This document shows, piece after piece, positions 53,714 to 62,434 of a stretch of DNA of 64,000 nucleotides (the stretch's first letter is position 1; every line of letters begins with the position of its first letter). The notes beneath the pieces are model-generated. The model saw only the letters and a list, made by a program, of their open reading frames with translations. It was not told the origin of the DNA and ran no database searches. A program made the translations under genes and the position numbers. Source of the stretch: Martelella alba (GTDB lineage: Bacteria > Pseudomonadota > Gammaproteobacteria > Enterobacterales > Enterobacteriaceae); NCBI RefSeq assembly GCF_005217455.1, contig NZ_SZPQ01000003.1, forward strand, positions 124,001 to 188,000, written 5' to 3'.

Positions 53714-55689
53714 GCGAACCGGCCGCGTCTTCCCACCATCACGCCCATCACGATCATCACGGCCATCATCACGCCCCGCTGACCGGCGCGGCGCTGACCC
53801 GTGGAGAACAACGGATCATTGCCCGCCAGCTCGGCCTGGCCATGGGCGCTTTCGGCTTGCTGGCGCTGGGGTTGCTTTGGCGCTGGCTGGCGCCGCAACA
53901 AGACGGGGTGGGGCAGTTGTTGCTGGGTATCGCTTCGTTGTTGGTGGCGGTGCCGGTATTTCGCTCCGGTTGGCATAGCCTGCTGCATCCCACGCTGCAC
54001 GGCATTACCGACCAACTGATCGCCCTGGCGATGATCGGCGCCTGGGCGACCGGCGATTTACTGACCGCCGCATTGTTGCCGATCATCATGATCTTCGGCC
54101 ATGTGCTGGAAGAGCGCAGCGTTATCGGCTCGCAGGAAGCCATCGAATCCTTGGGGCGTCTGACGCGCAGTCAGGCCAGAAAAATCGGCGTCGACGGCGA
54201 GGTTCAGTCTATCGATAACGATCAATTGCGCCCCGGCGATCGGGTGGAGGTGCGCGCCGGCGATCGCGTACCGGCGGACGGGGTGGTGCTGGAGGGGGCG
54301 GCCAGCCTGGATACCGCGCCCATCACCGGCGAGTCGGTGCCGTTGGAGGCCGCCGTCGGCATGGCGGTCTACGGCGGTTCCATCAATCTGGACGGATTGC
54401 TGCGTATCGAAGTCACGCGAATTGGCGACGATTCCACCCTTGGCAAGGTCATCGCCCTTATGCAACAGGCGGAAGGTGCGAAGCCGCCTATCACCCGGCT
54501 CTTGGAGCGTCATGCCGGCCAATACCTGCTGCTGGTGTTGCTGATTGCCGCGTCCACCTGGTTTGTGTCCAACAATGCCCAGGCGGTACTGGCCGTACTG
54601 GTGGCCGCGTGTCCCTGCGCGCTGGTGCTCTCGGCGCCGGCCACCGCCATTGCCGGCCTGGCCGTGGCCGCGCGTCACGGCATTCTTATCCGCGGCTCGG
54701 CGTTTCTGGAGGAACTGTCCTCGCTGACATCGCTGATTATTGATAAGACCGGCACGCTGACCCATGGCGCTTTGCGGCTACAAGAGATCCGCGCCGAACC
54801 GGGAATGCCCGTCGACACCGTCCGACGTCTGGCGGCCAGCCTGGGCGCGACCAGCAACCATCCGGTCAGCCGGGCGCTGGCCGGTCTGGCGCCGGCGGCG
54901 GACTTCATTCCCCTGCGCGCCGTCGGTGAACAGCAGGGGTTTGGCGTTAGCGCCGACACCGCGCTGGGTGAAGCGTTACTGGGACGGCCGGAACTGTTCG
55001 CCGGACGGGGTATCGCCGCCTCGCGCCCTCCCGAGCACGACGGGCCCTTGGTCGGCCTGGCGCTGAACGGCGTATTCTGCGCCTGGTTATTATTGGCGGA
55101 TAAGGTACGGCCGGAGGCCGGCGACGCGCTGGCGGATCTACGGCGCCTCGGCCTGGGGCGGCAGGTTTTGCTCACCGGCGATCGCCGCGCGGTGGCGGAG
55201 GATATCGCCGGGGCGGTGGGCATTGGCGAAGTCATTGCCCAGGCATTGCCGGAAGACAAACTCGTGCGGGTCGGCGCGGAAATTCGTCAGGGGTTCCGTC
55301 CGCTGGTGGTGGGTGACGGCATTAACGATTCGCTGGCGCTTAAGGCCGGCGTGGTGGGGGTGGCCATGGGCGCCGGCGGCGCTGATATCGCGCTGGCCTC
55401 GGCGGACGTGGTGCTGATCGGCAGCGACTTGCGCCGCCTCGGCACCTGCGTGCGTTTGAGCCGTCAATGCCGGCGCACCCTGCAAATCAATATTTTCATC
55501 GGCCTGGGCTGGACGGTGCTTATCGTGGCGGCGGCGGCTTTCGGTCTGCTGGGCGCCGCCGGCGCGATGATCGCAGCGGTGCTGCATAATCTCAGTACGC
55601 TGCTGGTGCTGGGCAATGCCGGCCGGCTGCTGCGTTTCGATGAGCCCTTGGGGCCGACGGATAACGGCAAAGCGGCGTCCTCACGCTAA
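53710..55689 (+). CDS. heavy-metal P1B-type ATPase with His-rich N-terminus
   Basis: A 659-residue cation-pumping ATPase. The His-rich N-terminus (SSHHHAHHDHHGHHH, residues 8-22) replaces the usual heavy-metal-associated domain. The transmembrane metal site is CPC (residues 301-303), the phosphorylation site DKTGTLT (D345), the hinge GDGIND, and the phosphatase motif ITGES. The last membrane helices read HNLSTLLVLGN, where ZntA-type pumps have an Asp, so the metal cannot be assigned from known classes. GGAG precedes the ATG. Its coupling to three SPFH genes suggests they work as one membrane assembly. Confidence 0.9.
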   Translation: MSEPAASSHHHAHHDHHGHHHAPLTGAALTRGEQRIIARQLGLAMGAFGLLALGLLWRWLAPQQDGVGQLLLGIASLLVAVPVFRSGWHSLLHPTLHGITDQLIALAMIGAWATGDLLTAALLPIIMIFGHVLEERSVIGSQEAIESLGRLTRSQARKIGVDGEVQSIDNDQLRPGDRVEVRAGDRVPADGVVLEGAASLDTAPITGESVPLEAAVGMAVYGGSINLDGLLRIEVTRIGDDSTLGKVIALMQQAEGAKPPITRLLERHAGQYLLLVLLIAASTWFVSNNAQAVLAVLVAACPCALVLSAPATAIAGLAVAARHGILIRGSAFLEELSSLTSLIIDKTGTLTHGALRLQEIRAEPGMPVDTVRRLAASLGATSNHPVSRALAGLAPAADFIPLRAVGEQQGFGVSADTALGEALLGRPELFAGRGIAASRPPEHDGPLVGLALNGVFCAWLLLADKVRPEAGDALADLRRLGLGRQVLLTGDRRAVAEDIAGAVGIGEVIAQALPEDKLVRVGAEIRQGFRPLVVGDGINDSLALKAGVVGVAMGAGGADIALASADVVLIGSDLRRLGTCVRLSRQCRRTLQINIFIGLGWTVLIVAAAAFGLLGAAGAMIAAVLHNLSTLLVLGNAGRLLRFDEPLGPTDNGKAASSR

Positions 55690-55700
55690 CGGGCGGAATA

Positions 55701-55723
55701 TCCCTTTGCGTCGCGCAAAGGGA
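55701..55723. terminator. perfect 10-bp hairpin between P-type ATPase and gntR genes
   Basis: TCCCTTTGCG-TCG-CGCAAAGGGA has 10-bp perfect arms and a 3-base loop, between convergent genes. There is no adjacent T-run, but it is the strongest hairpin seen here. Confidence 0.6.
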
Positions 55724-55791
55724 CGGGCGGTCCGGCCCCGCCCTCGCGGCGAAGATTCGGCGCCCGGGGCGAATCGCGGTCGAACGGTCTT

Positions 55792-56484
55792 CTACAGGCT
55801 GTCTTCCTCAAACCAATTGCGATAACGCTCTTCCACCTGGGTCAGGGAGAAGATCATTTCTTTGAGATGATGGCGCATGGCCTGCTCGGCGGCATCGGCA
55901 TCACCGGCGATGATCGTCTCAAGGATCCGGCTGTGTTGTGCTATCAGGTCCGCCGGCGGCGATTCCTTGCTCAGGGTAAGATAGCGCACCCGGTCCATGC
56001 CCGCCTTGATGTTTTCAATGGTTTCCCAAGCCAGTTCACAATGCACACTCTTGGCCAGACCAAGATGAAACTCATCGTCCAGCAGCAGAAATTCGTAAGG
56101 ATCGTTTCTGTCCGCCGCCCGTTTTTGCTGCTCGATCATCGCGCCAAGCCGGGCGATATCCTCCGCTCCGGCCTCCTGGGCTACCCGCCGTACCACGGCG
56201 ATTTCAATGGCCTCGCGGATAAAGCGTCCATCGGCCACATGACGGGCGGAAATCTTGCGCACAAAGGTGCCCCGTTGGGGAAGAATTTGTACCAGGCCGG
56301 TTTCCGCCAATTTAATGAAAGCTTCGCGCACCGGCTGCCGGGAAATTTTATAGCGGGTGGAGATTTCATTTTCCGACAGGGTGGAGCCGGGATGAATAGT
56401 GCAGGACACAATGTCCAGACGTAAAAAGCGGTATATCTGTTTGCTGACTGATTCGTAGGGTGTGATCTCTCGGGTCAAGGGCAT
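55792..56484 (-). CDS. GntR/FadR-family regulator (FCD domain)
   Basis: A 230-residue transcription factor with an N-terminal winged helix (LSENEISTRYKISRQPVREA, about residues 36-55) and a C-terminal FCD domain (LLLDDEFHLGLAKSVHCELA, AQHSRILETIIAGDADAAEQ) with a typical D/H/H metal site. Such regulators often control hexuronate or sugar-acid use. The neighbouring MFS and dehydrogenase remnants fit that, suggesting the regulator has outlived its targets. Confidence 0.87.
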   Translation of the reverse strand: MPLTREITPYESVSKQIYRFLRLDIVSCTIHPGSTLSENEISTRYKISRQPVREAFIKLAETGLVQILPQRGTFVRKISARHVADGRFIREAIEIAVVRRVAQEAGAEDIARLGAMIEQQKRAADRNDPYEFLLLDDEFHLGLAKSVHCELAWETIENIKAGMDRVRYLTLSKESPPADLIAQHSRILETIIAGDADAAEQAMRHHLKEMIFSLTQVEERYRNWFEEDSL

Positions 56485-56556
56485 AAGAATTCAATTTTAA
56501 AAAGACAAAAAGGAATTCGGTAAGTCTAAAGAAGGGGGCCGTTCAACGCCAGTTCT

Positions 56557-56832
56557 TTAACCTCCCCTGAGGTGATCGGGTCGCCGGGCGCCAGCCGAAC
56601 GCCAATGCCAGATAGCCCACGATTGGCCCGCTGACCGCGCCGCCCAGCGGTGAGCCGGCGCTGAGAAATCCCATGGCGGTGGCCGCCTGTTTTTGGGGAG
56701 CCAACCGTTAATCATTTTATTGGCCGAGGCGCAAATCGGTCCTTCGGCCATGCCGAACAGAATGCGCAGAACCAGCAACGACCAACAAAAAAACGATTAT
56801 CCAGCGTAGATGACGAAACATGGCAACTCCAG
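56557..56832 (-). pseudogene. decayed MFS transporter (ACS-type sugar-acid permease)
   Basis: On the minus strand MFRHLRWIIVFLLV, the family N-terminus, is followed abruptly by LVLRILFGMAEGPICASANK in another frame, so a deletion has removed the first membrane helices. After INGWLPKN the reading frame shifts, and the sequence ends in the middle of the transporter. Only about a quarter of a normal MFS gene is left. Confidence 0.75.
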
Positions 56833-56882
56833 TTCAGCATAATGGTGTGTAGGGCGACCGAGGCGGTTAACAAACGATAGGC

Positions 56883-56989
56883 CTACCGGTCGAGGGTTAA
56901 TATCACCTTGCAGCAGTGCCGCGGATCCTTTTCAAAAAAGGTCATGGCCTCTTCAAGTTGCGCGCTGCGTGGTTAGCCTCCGGTCAGGC
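56883..56989 (-). pseudogene. zinc-dependent alcohol dehydrogenase remnant (3' end)
   Basis: The minus strand encodes LEEAMTFFEKDPRHCCKVIL ending TLDR and a stop, resembling the C-terminus of medium-chain dehydrogenases of the sugar-acid/polyol type. No start or upstream domain is left. It lies between amn and the MFS remnant, as part of the same decayed catabolic locus. Confidence 0.55.
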
Positions 56990-57013
56990 CCCATGGCATG
57001 ACCGACGGGAAAT

Positions 57014-58474
57014 TTAACGGAAGGGGGGTTCGTTGAAGGTGCGCAGTTTGCGCGAATGCAGGCGATCGCCCTCGGCGCGGAGTAAATCAATGGCGGTAAT
57101 GCCGATTTGCAAATGCTCGGAAATGGCGCCTTCGTAAAACCGGTTGGCCTGGCCGGGCAATTTGATTTCGCCATGCAATGGCTTATCCGATACGCATAAC
57201 AACGTACCGTAGGGTACCCGGAAACGGTAGCCCTGCGCGGCGATGGTGGCGCTTTCCATATCCACCGCCACCGCGCGGCTGAGATTGAAACGCAACGCCG
57301 AGGCGGAATAGCGCAGCTCCCAGTTACGATCGTCGGTGGTCACGACCGTGCCGGTGCGCAGCCGTTGCTTAACCTCTTCGCCCGGCATGCCGCTCACTGT
57401 TTTGGTGGCATCGTATAAGGCCCGCTGCACTTCGGCGATACTGGGAATGGGAATGTCCGGCGGCAACACCGCGTCCAGCACATGGTCGTCGCGCAGGTAA
57501 GCGTGCGCCAGCACATAATCGCCGATGGACTGGCTTTCGCGCAGACCGCCGCAATGGCCGATCATTAGCCAGGCGTGCGGGCGAAGAACCGCAAGATGAT
57601 CGCAGATGGTTTTGGCATTGGAGGGACCGACGCCGATATTGACCATGGTGATACCCCGGCCGTGCCGGGGTATCAGATGGTAAGCCGGCATCTGGTGCTT
57701 TTTCCAGGCCAGATCCGACACCGCCTGCGCGGGGTCGGCGGTCTGGGATGTCACATATTTGCCGCCGGCGCAGGATAAGGCCTGATAGGGACTGGCGGGA
57801 TCGGCGATTTGCCGGCATGCCCAATCAACAAACTCGTCCACATAGCGGGTGTAATTGGTAAACAGGACAAAGGGCTGAAAATGCTCCGCCGGCGTGCCGG
57901 TATAGTGTTTGAGCCTGGCCAGGGAAAAATCGGTGCGCAAGGCATCGAAGTGCGTTAAGGGAAAATGCGTGGAAGAGGAGAACACGCCGTCCGCGGTTTC
58001 ATCCCCTATCTGGGAGAGCTCGGTCGTGGGAAAATGCTGGGCGAGAACAGCGCTCAGGGAGCGGTCAAGGGCCAGATCGGCGCCGTCGATAACATAGGGA
58101 AACGGAATCTCGTGCCGGGATGGCGCCACTTCGATAACGGCGGCGTATTCCCTTTCCAGCATGAGCAGTTGATCGGACAAATAAGGCCGAAACAGTTCGG
58201 GACGGGTGATGGTGGTGGCGTAACAACCAGGATGGGTGAAACGTCCCCAGGCGCGATTTTTGGGCTGGCCTGTCGTTACGCCATCCCAGGTGACGCGCAA
58301 TTCGGGGTAGGCAAACAGCCCCGCCGCCCGCGCCTCGGCGTTGGGGAGCCGATTGTGACGGACGAATTCCTCAATGGCGTTACGTAGCGCCGATACCGAG
58401 TGGTCATACAACGTATGCAGTTTTTCAATGGCCTGAAGAGCCGTAAGGCTGGTGCCGGACGCAGTGTTGTTCAC
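57014..58474 (-). CDS. amn: AMP nucleosidase
   Basis: Hydrolyses AMP to adenine and ribose-5-phosphate. The 486-residue protein is very close to E. coli Amn (GRFTHPGCYATTITRPELFR, IGDETADGVF, HFQPFVLFTNYTRYVDEF, VNIGVGPSNAKTICDHLAVL, terminal LRTFNEPPFR). The start is GTG 58474 (VNNTASGTSL) with AAGGAG at ideal spacing; a longer in-frame ATG lacks homology. In E. coli amn belongs to the Pho regulon, but no Pho box was recognised here. Confidence 0.95.
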   Translation of the reverse strand: MNNTASGTSLTALQAIEKLHTLYDHSVSALRNAIEEFVRHNRLPNAEARAAGLFAYPELRVTWDGVTTGQPKNRAWGRFTHPGCYATTITRPELFRPYLSDQLLMLEREYAAVIEVAPSRHEIPFPYVIDGADLALDRSLSAVLAQHFPTTELSQIGDETADGVFSSSTHFPLTHFDALRTDFSLARLKHYTGTPAEHFQPFVLFTNYTRYVDEFVDWACRQIADPASPYQALSCAGGKYVTSQTADPAQAVSDLAWKKHQMPAYHLIPRHGRGITMVNIGVGPSNAKTICDHLAVLRPHAWLMIGHCGGLRESQSIGDYVLAHAYLRDDHVLDAVLPPDIPIPSIAEVQRALYDATKTVSGMPGEEVKQRLRTGTVVTTDDRNWELRYSASALRFNLSRAVAVDMESATIAAQGYRFRVPYGTLLCVSDKPLHGEIKLPGQANRFYEGAISEHLQIGITAIDLLRAEGDRLHSRKLRTFNEPPFR

Positions 58475-58727
58475 GCTTTCTCCTTGTATACCCTGAAAAC
58501 TTTGAGTCGCTTCTTCGCGGGCGGCGTTCGGCCCCCTGGATAGCAACGGCCGATGCGCCCGAGTGAGCGCGCCGGTCGTCGCGAGACAATACGAAGCCGT
58601 TAGCGTACATGCTACCACTACTGTAGATCGTATCGCGGTATTATTCCTGGCCGGCGGGCGTCGAGATCTGATTTCGCCCTGGGAAGGCGTGAGGGTCTCG
58701 GGCGGCCCGGAGCGGGCCGCCCCTGCA

Positions 58728-59816
58728 TCAATAGCGTTCCAGCCAGTGGGCGTAAGGCGCGGGAAGGGTCCAGGAAGGGCGGTCTATGCCCAATTCCCGG
58801 GCGGCGGCGTAGCTCCAGTGCGGATCGGCCAAATGCGCCCTGCCGACCATCACCAGATCCAACTGGCCCTCGGCGACGGCCTGTTCCGCCAGCGCGGGCG
58901 TGCCGAAACCCCAGGCGGACGACACGGGGATATCCGCCTCCTTCCTGACGCGCTGGGCAATGGGACCCATGAACGCCGGCCCCCAGGGAATATTGGCGTC
59001 CGGTATGGAGAAACCGATGCTGACGCTGAGCATGTCCAATCCGGCTTGTTTGAAACGCCGGGCCAGTTCGATGGATTCGGTAAGGGTCTGTTCGTCACGG
59101 CCGTCGAATTCGATAACGCCGAACCGGGCGGTCAAGGGTAAATGCTCCGGCCAGACTTGCCGGACGGCCGCCAGCGTTTCCAACAGAAAACGGCCGCGGT
59201 TTTCCAGGCTGCCGCCGTACTGGTCGTCCCGCTGATTGGAATGCGCAGAGAAAAAGCTTTGTCCCAGATAGCCGTGGGCGAAGTGCAGTTCAAGCCATTC
59301 GAAGCCGGCATCGCGCGCCCGTCGCGCCGCCGCCGTGAAATCATCCCTTACCCGGCGAATATCGTCTAAGGTCATTGCGCGGGGCACTCTGGGTAATTGA
59401 GCGCCGAACGGGATGGCTGATGGCGCGATGGTCTGCCAACCGCGCGGATCGTCGGCGGGGATATGATCATCGCCTTCCCAAGGACGATTGGCGCTGGCCT
59501 TGCGGCCGGCATGGCCGATTTGGATGCCGGGCACCGCGCCGGCCGCTTTGATGGCTTTTACCGCCGGCACGAAGGCTTCTGCCTGGGCGTCATTCCAGAT
59601 ACCGGCGCACGCCGGGGTGATGCGGCCCTCGGGAGACACCCCAGTGGCCTCAACGATCACCAGACCGGCGCCGCCGCGGGCCATGGAAGCCAGATGTACC
59701 AGATGCCAGTCGTTGATAACGCCGTCGACGGCGGAATATTGACACATGGGCGGTACCGCGATGCGGTTGCGCAGTGTGACATCCTTGAGTTTGAAAGGCT
59801 GAAAAAGAGCTGACAT
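58728..59816 (-). CDS. old yellow enzyme, NamA/YqjM-type NADPH dehydrogenase
   Basis: A 362-residue FMN-dependent ene-reductase that reduces activated C=C bonds. The class-III (YqjM) signature PPMCQYSAVDG (Cys and Tyr near residues 24-26) is present. HFAHGYLGQSFFS and NQRDDQYGGSLENRGRF are the classical motifs, and AWGFGTPALAEQAV/LVMVGRAHLADPHW form the phosphate-binding end. The ArsR gene lies divergently upstream. Confidence 0.92.
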   Translation of the reverse strand: MSALFQPFKLKDVTLRNRIAVPPMCQYSAVDGVINDWHLVHLASMARGGAGLVIVEATGVSPEGRITPACAGIWNDAQAEAFVPAVKAIKAAGAVPGIQIGHAGRKASANRPWEGDDHIPADDPRGWQTIAPSAIPFGAQLPRVPRAMTLDDIRRVRDDFTAAARRARDAGFEWLELHFAHGYLGQSFFSAHSNQRDDQYGGSLENRGRFLLETLAAVRQVWPEHLPLTARFGVIEFDGRDEQTLTESIELARRFKQAGLDMLSVSIGFSIPDANIPWGPAFMGPIAQRVRKEADIPVSSAWGFGTPALAEQAVAEGQLDLVMVGRAHLADPHWSYAAARELGIDRPSWTLPAPYAHWLERY

Positions 59817-59907
59817 GGATATTTTCCCGGTTGGTTGGAGGATATTTTTGTAATTCGATAATATTCGAATTATAGATATCGGGCAACCGGTTTGCTATCA
59901 TTCGTCC

Positions 59908-60210
59908 ATGCGACCTTTCAAACACCCCGCCAGCAGTGAATTCGCCCTTGAGCGCGTGCTGTACGCCTTAAGCGACCCCTTACGCCTGGAAATCGTCCGG
60001 CGGTTGGATCAACTGGGAGAGGCCAGCTGCGGCGAACTGGACGGCGGCCGCCCCAAATCCAGCGTTTCCCATCATTTCCGGGTATTGCGCGACGCCGGCT
60101 TGGTCTTCACCCACAGCATAGGCACCACCCATATTAACCGGCTGCGCCGCAGCGAAATGCAAGAACGCTTCCCCGGGCTGCTGGAAGCCATTCTCGCCCA
60201 GCGTCCTTGA
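59908..60210 (+). CDS. ArsR-family helix-turn-helix regulator
   Basis: A 100-residue winged-helix protein (ALSDPLRLEIVRRLDQLGEA; recognition region SSVSHHFRVLRDAGLVFTHS). It lacks the metal-binding Cys motif of ArsR/SmtB sensors, so it may respond to another signal. It is divergent from the old yellow enzyme gene (92 bp) and likely controls it; such pairs are common. Confidence 0.88.
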   Translation: MRPFKHPASSEFALERVLYALSDPLRLEIVRRLDQLGEASCGELDGGRPKSSVSHHFRVLRDAGLVFTHSIGTTHINRLRRSEMQERFPGLLEAILAQRP

Positions 60211-60265
60211 AACGCCGCCGGACGGGAAAGCATGGCGATATCGCGGCTGGCGCGGCCACGCGTCA

Positions 60266-60661
60266 TCAGAACGTCCAACTGCGATCGATCGTGGCGATAT
60301 CGATTTCAACGCCGTCCGGATCCAGGAATTTGAAAAAACGGGGGGGGACCTGCGCTTTATCCTCGCCGTAGTACGCGATCCCGTATTCTTTCAAACCTTC
60401 GATAACGGCGACGATATTGTCGGTTTCCACGCCGATATGGTTCGGGCCCAGGGTACCCTGGGCCCAGGGCGCGAACGCCACGCGCTCATCGGGGCACAGG
60501 AGTGAATAATTGACTTCCCCGTCGCTCATGTCGATGGCTTTTCCCGGGTAGTGGCCTGGGGTACGGACCGGACCCAGGCGCTTAAAACCGAGCACCTTTT
60601 CATAGAAGGTCGCGGCTTTCTCAAGATCTTTTGTGACGACACCTATATGGCGAATACGCAT
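60266..60661 (-). CDS. VOC (glyoxalase/dioxygenase) family protein
   Basis: A 131-residue vicinal-oxygen-chelate protein. Likely metal ligands are His5 (IRHIGVVTKD), a His in GPNHIGVETDN and the Glu in PDGVEIDIATID. Size and motifs resemble the lactoylglutathione lyase/methylmalonyl-CoA epimerase group. An epimerase for the scp pathway is possible but the locus is 35 kb away, so it is not claimed. Confidence 0.8.
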   Translation of the reverse strand: MRIRHIGVVTKDLEKAATFYEKVLGFKRLGPVRTPGHYPGKAIDMSDGEVNYSLLCPDERVAFAPWAQGTLGPNHIGVETDNIVAVIEGLKEYGIAYYGEDKAQVPPRFFKFLDPDGVEIDIATIDRSWTF

Positions 60662-60797
60662 CCCAACTCTCCTCTATGATGATAATGTCTTCTATAAGGA
60701 AATTATGTCCTCATTAAGGACGAATCGGATATTGCAACGTACATTTTACAAAGTCAATAGTACTATGTTCTTCTTGTGGACAAGGGATCACAAAATT

Positions 60798-60809
60798 GAC
60801 AATATTGTC
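60798..60809. promoter_or_regulatory. perfect palindrome GACAATATTGTC upstream of iclR-type gene
   Basis: A 12-bp perfect palindrome that overlaps a consensus -35 (TTGACA, 60796-60801), and borders TGTCTGGTATAC (60806-60817), a 12-mer that recurs exactly at 61866-61877 before tctB. It is a candidate IclR-type operator. Confidence 0.45.
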
Positions 60810-60841
60810 TGGTATACAGAATACAAATCAAGGGGTGATAT

Positions 60842-61624
60842 GTGCGTGATGTTCCAAATACCACTGGCGGCGGCGAGCCGAGCTACCCCATTTCATCGGT
60901 GGACAATGCACTGCGCCTGCTATTGCTGTTCAGAGAACAGCAAAGCATGCGTCTGACCGAGGCCTGCACTTATCTCGGGGTGGCGCATTCCACCGCGCAT
61001 CGCCTGCTGGCGATGCTGATACATAGGGGATTTGTCCGACAGGACGACACGAGGGCCTACCGGCCAGGCCCGATGCTGGTGGAAATCGGACTGGCGGTGG
61101 TGCAGAAAATGGATGTGCGTATGCAGGCGCGTCCGTTTCTGGAAAAACTGGCGTCCCGATTCGGCGAAACCGTTCATCTGGTGACGCTCGAAAGCGATAA
61201 GGTCCGCTATATCGACGCGGTGGAAAGCGATCGCACCCTACGGGTTATCGCCAGGACCGGTCAGGTGCTCTATGCCCATTGCACGTCGGCGGGCAAGGCA
61301 ATGTTGGGAGAACTGACGCCGCAGCAGGTGCGAACACTCTACGCCGACAAAAAATTACCGCCGCAGACCGCCAGTTCCATCAAATCCCTCCAGGCGCTGG
61401 AAAGCGCCCTGGAAGACGTGCGTAATCTGGGCTATGCCACCAACTATGAAGAGAGCGAGGAAGGGGTCGGGTCGGTGGCCATCGCACTGATTAATGGCGC
61501 CAATCGTCCCATCGCCTCCATCGCCGTGGCCGTCCCGGTAACCCGGCTGGTGCCGGAAATGCAGGCCAACATCGTTAAGGCCCTCAAAGAGGTGCGCCAG
61601 CAGTTTCGCGATCTGTCCACCTGA
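60842..61624 (+). CDS. IclR-family transcriptional regulator
   Basis: A 260-residue regulator with an N-terminal winged helix (SSVDNALRLLLLFREQQ, then LGVAHSTAHRLLAMLIHRGF) and a C-terminal IclR effector domain (YAHCTSAGKAMLGELTP, NYEESEEGVGSVAIALING). It starts at GTG 60842 with AGGGG upstream. It lies directly before tctB-tctA in the same direction and probably controls them. Confidence 0.9.
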   Translation: MRDVPNTTGGGEPSYPISSVDNALRLLLLFREQQSMRLTEACTYLGVAHSTAHRLLAMLIHRGFVRQDDTRAYRPGPMLVEIGLAVVQKMDVRMQARPFLEKLASRFGETVHLVTLESDKVRYIDAVESDRTLRVIARTGQVLYAHCTSAGKAMLGELTPQQVRTLYADKKLPPQTASSIKSLQALESALEDVRNLGYATNYEESEEGVGSVAIALINGANRPIASIAVAVPVTRLVPEMQANIVKALKEVRQQFRDLST

Positions 61625-61630
61625 ACAAGG

Positions 61631-61655
61631 CCCCCGCCGCTATGTTCGGCGGGGG
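61631..61655 (+). repeat. 9-bp inverted repeat after the iclR-type gene
   Basis: CCCCCGCCG-CTATGTT-CGGCGGGGG has perfect 9-bp arms, six bases after the stop codon. It has no T-run and may be an mRNA stabiliser ahead of the terminator that follows. Confidence 0.5.
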
Positions 61656-61670
61656 ATCGAGTCTTTGCGC

Positions 61671-61708
61671 GCGGCGCGTCGGGTTTTCCCGTCGGCGCCG
61701 TTTTTTTT
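61671..61708 (+). terminator. Rho-independent terminator after the iclR-type gene
   Basis: A GC-rich stem (GCGGCGCGTCGGG pairing with CCCGTCGGCGCC, with one mismatch and one bulge) and a TTTT loop are followed by TTTTTTTT (61701-61708). It separates iclR transcription from tctBA. Confidence 0.7.
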
Positions 61709-61888
61709 CGCGGCGGGGATCGGGGGCGCGTTGCCGGTCTCGGATACCGTTTACGCCAAAAAGGCTTGTTGTATCACATTGTCGCAACGATTCCGGCGAC
61801 GGTTCTTGACGCAGAATGGAATATCTCTTATATCTCGCGAGGTGATGTCGATAGAAAAGAAACTATGTCTGGTATACGGAGGTATGGA

Positions 61889-62413
61889 ATGCATCGTACT
61901 GATGTTGCTTTTGGAAGCGTAGTCACCGCAGTGGCGGCCGCCGTGTTGATCATGGCCTGGCAATTGCCGTTTTATCTGAACAATGTTCCCGGTCCGGGAT
62001 TCGTGCCGCGCATCGTCGCCATTATTTTATTGGTTCTTGGCCTGATACAGGTCTGGCAAAGCCTGAGACCGACCACGCCGGAAGTTCGCGCGGTGGGGGC
62101 GGTCAACCCCATCGAAACAAAAACGCACGGGAAACCGGATCCCGCGGAAATGTCCCCACGTTTTTTTCCTAAACGCACCCTGGCGGTTTTTCTGGGATAT
62201 GTGGTGTCTGTTCCGCTTTTTGCACTGTTGGGATTTGTCGTGACGGGTATGCTGCTCATGGCCTACTTGCTGCTTTGGGTAGAAAAGCGGCGCCACATGT
62301 TCGCCTACGCCGCCATCATCGCCGCACCTATCGTCATCTATATCCTGTTCGTCCAGATACTCGACATCGAGTTGCCCACGGGGTTGTTCAATACCGGGAT
62401 TTTGGGTATCTGA
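61889..62413 (+). CDS. TctB-family small permease of a tricarboxylate transporter
   Basis: The small four-helix subunit of a tripartite tricarboxylate transporter (TTT). It is 174 residues from the ATG at 61889, which has a perfect GGAGG six bases upstream; earlier in-frame starts are not supported. Four hydrophobic segments are seen (e.g. FVPRIVAIILLVLGLIQVW, FALLGFVVTGMLLMAYLLLW). The solute receptor gene (tctC) is not in the window. Confidence 0.87.
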   Translation: MHRTDVAFGSVVTAVAAAVLIMAWQLPFYLNNVPGPGFVPRIVAIILLVLGLIQVWQSLRPTTPEVRAVGAVNPIETKTHGKPDPAEMSPRFFPKRTLAVFLGYVVSVPLFALLGFVVTGMLLMAYLLLWVEKRRHMFAYAAIIAAPIVIYILFVQILDIELPTGLFNTGILGI

Positions 62414-62434
62414 CGATTAAAAGAGAAAATCATC

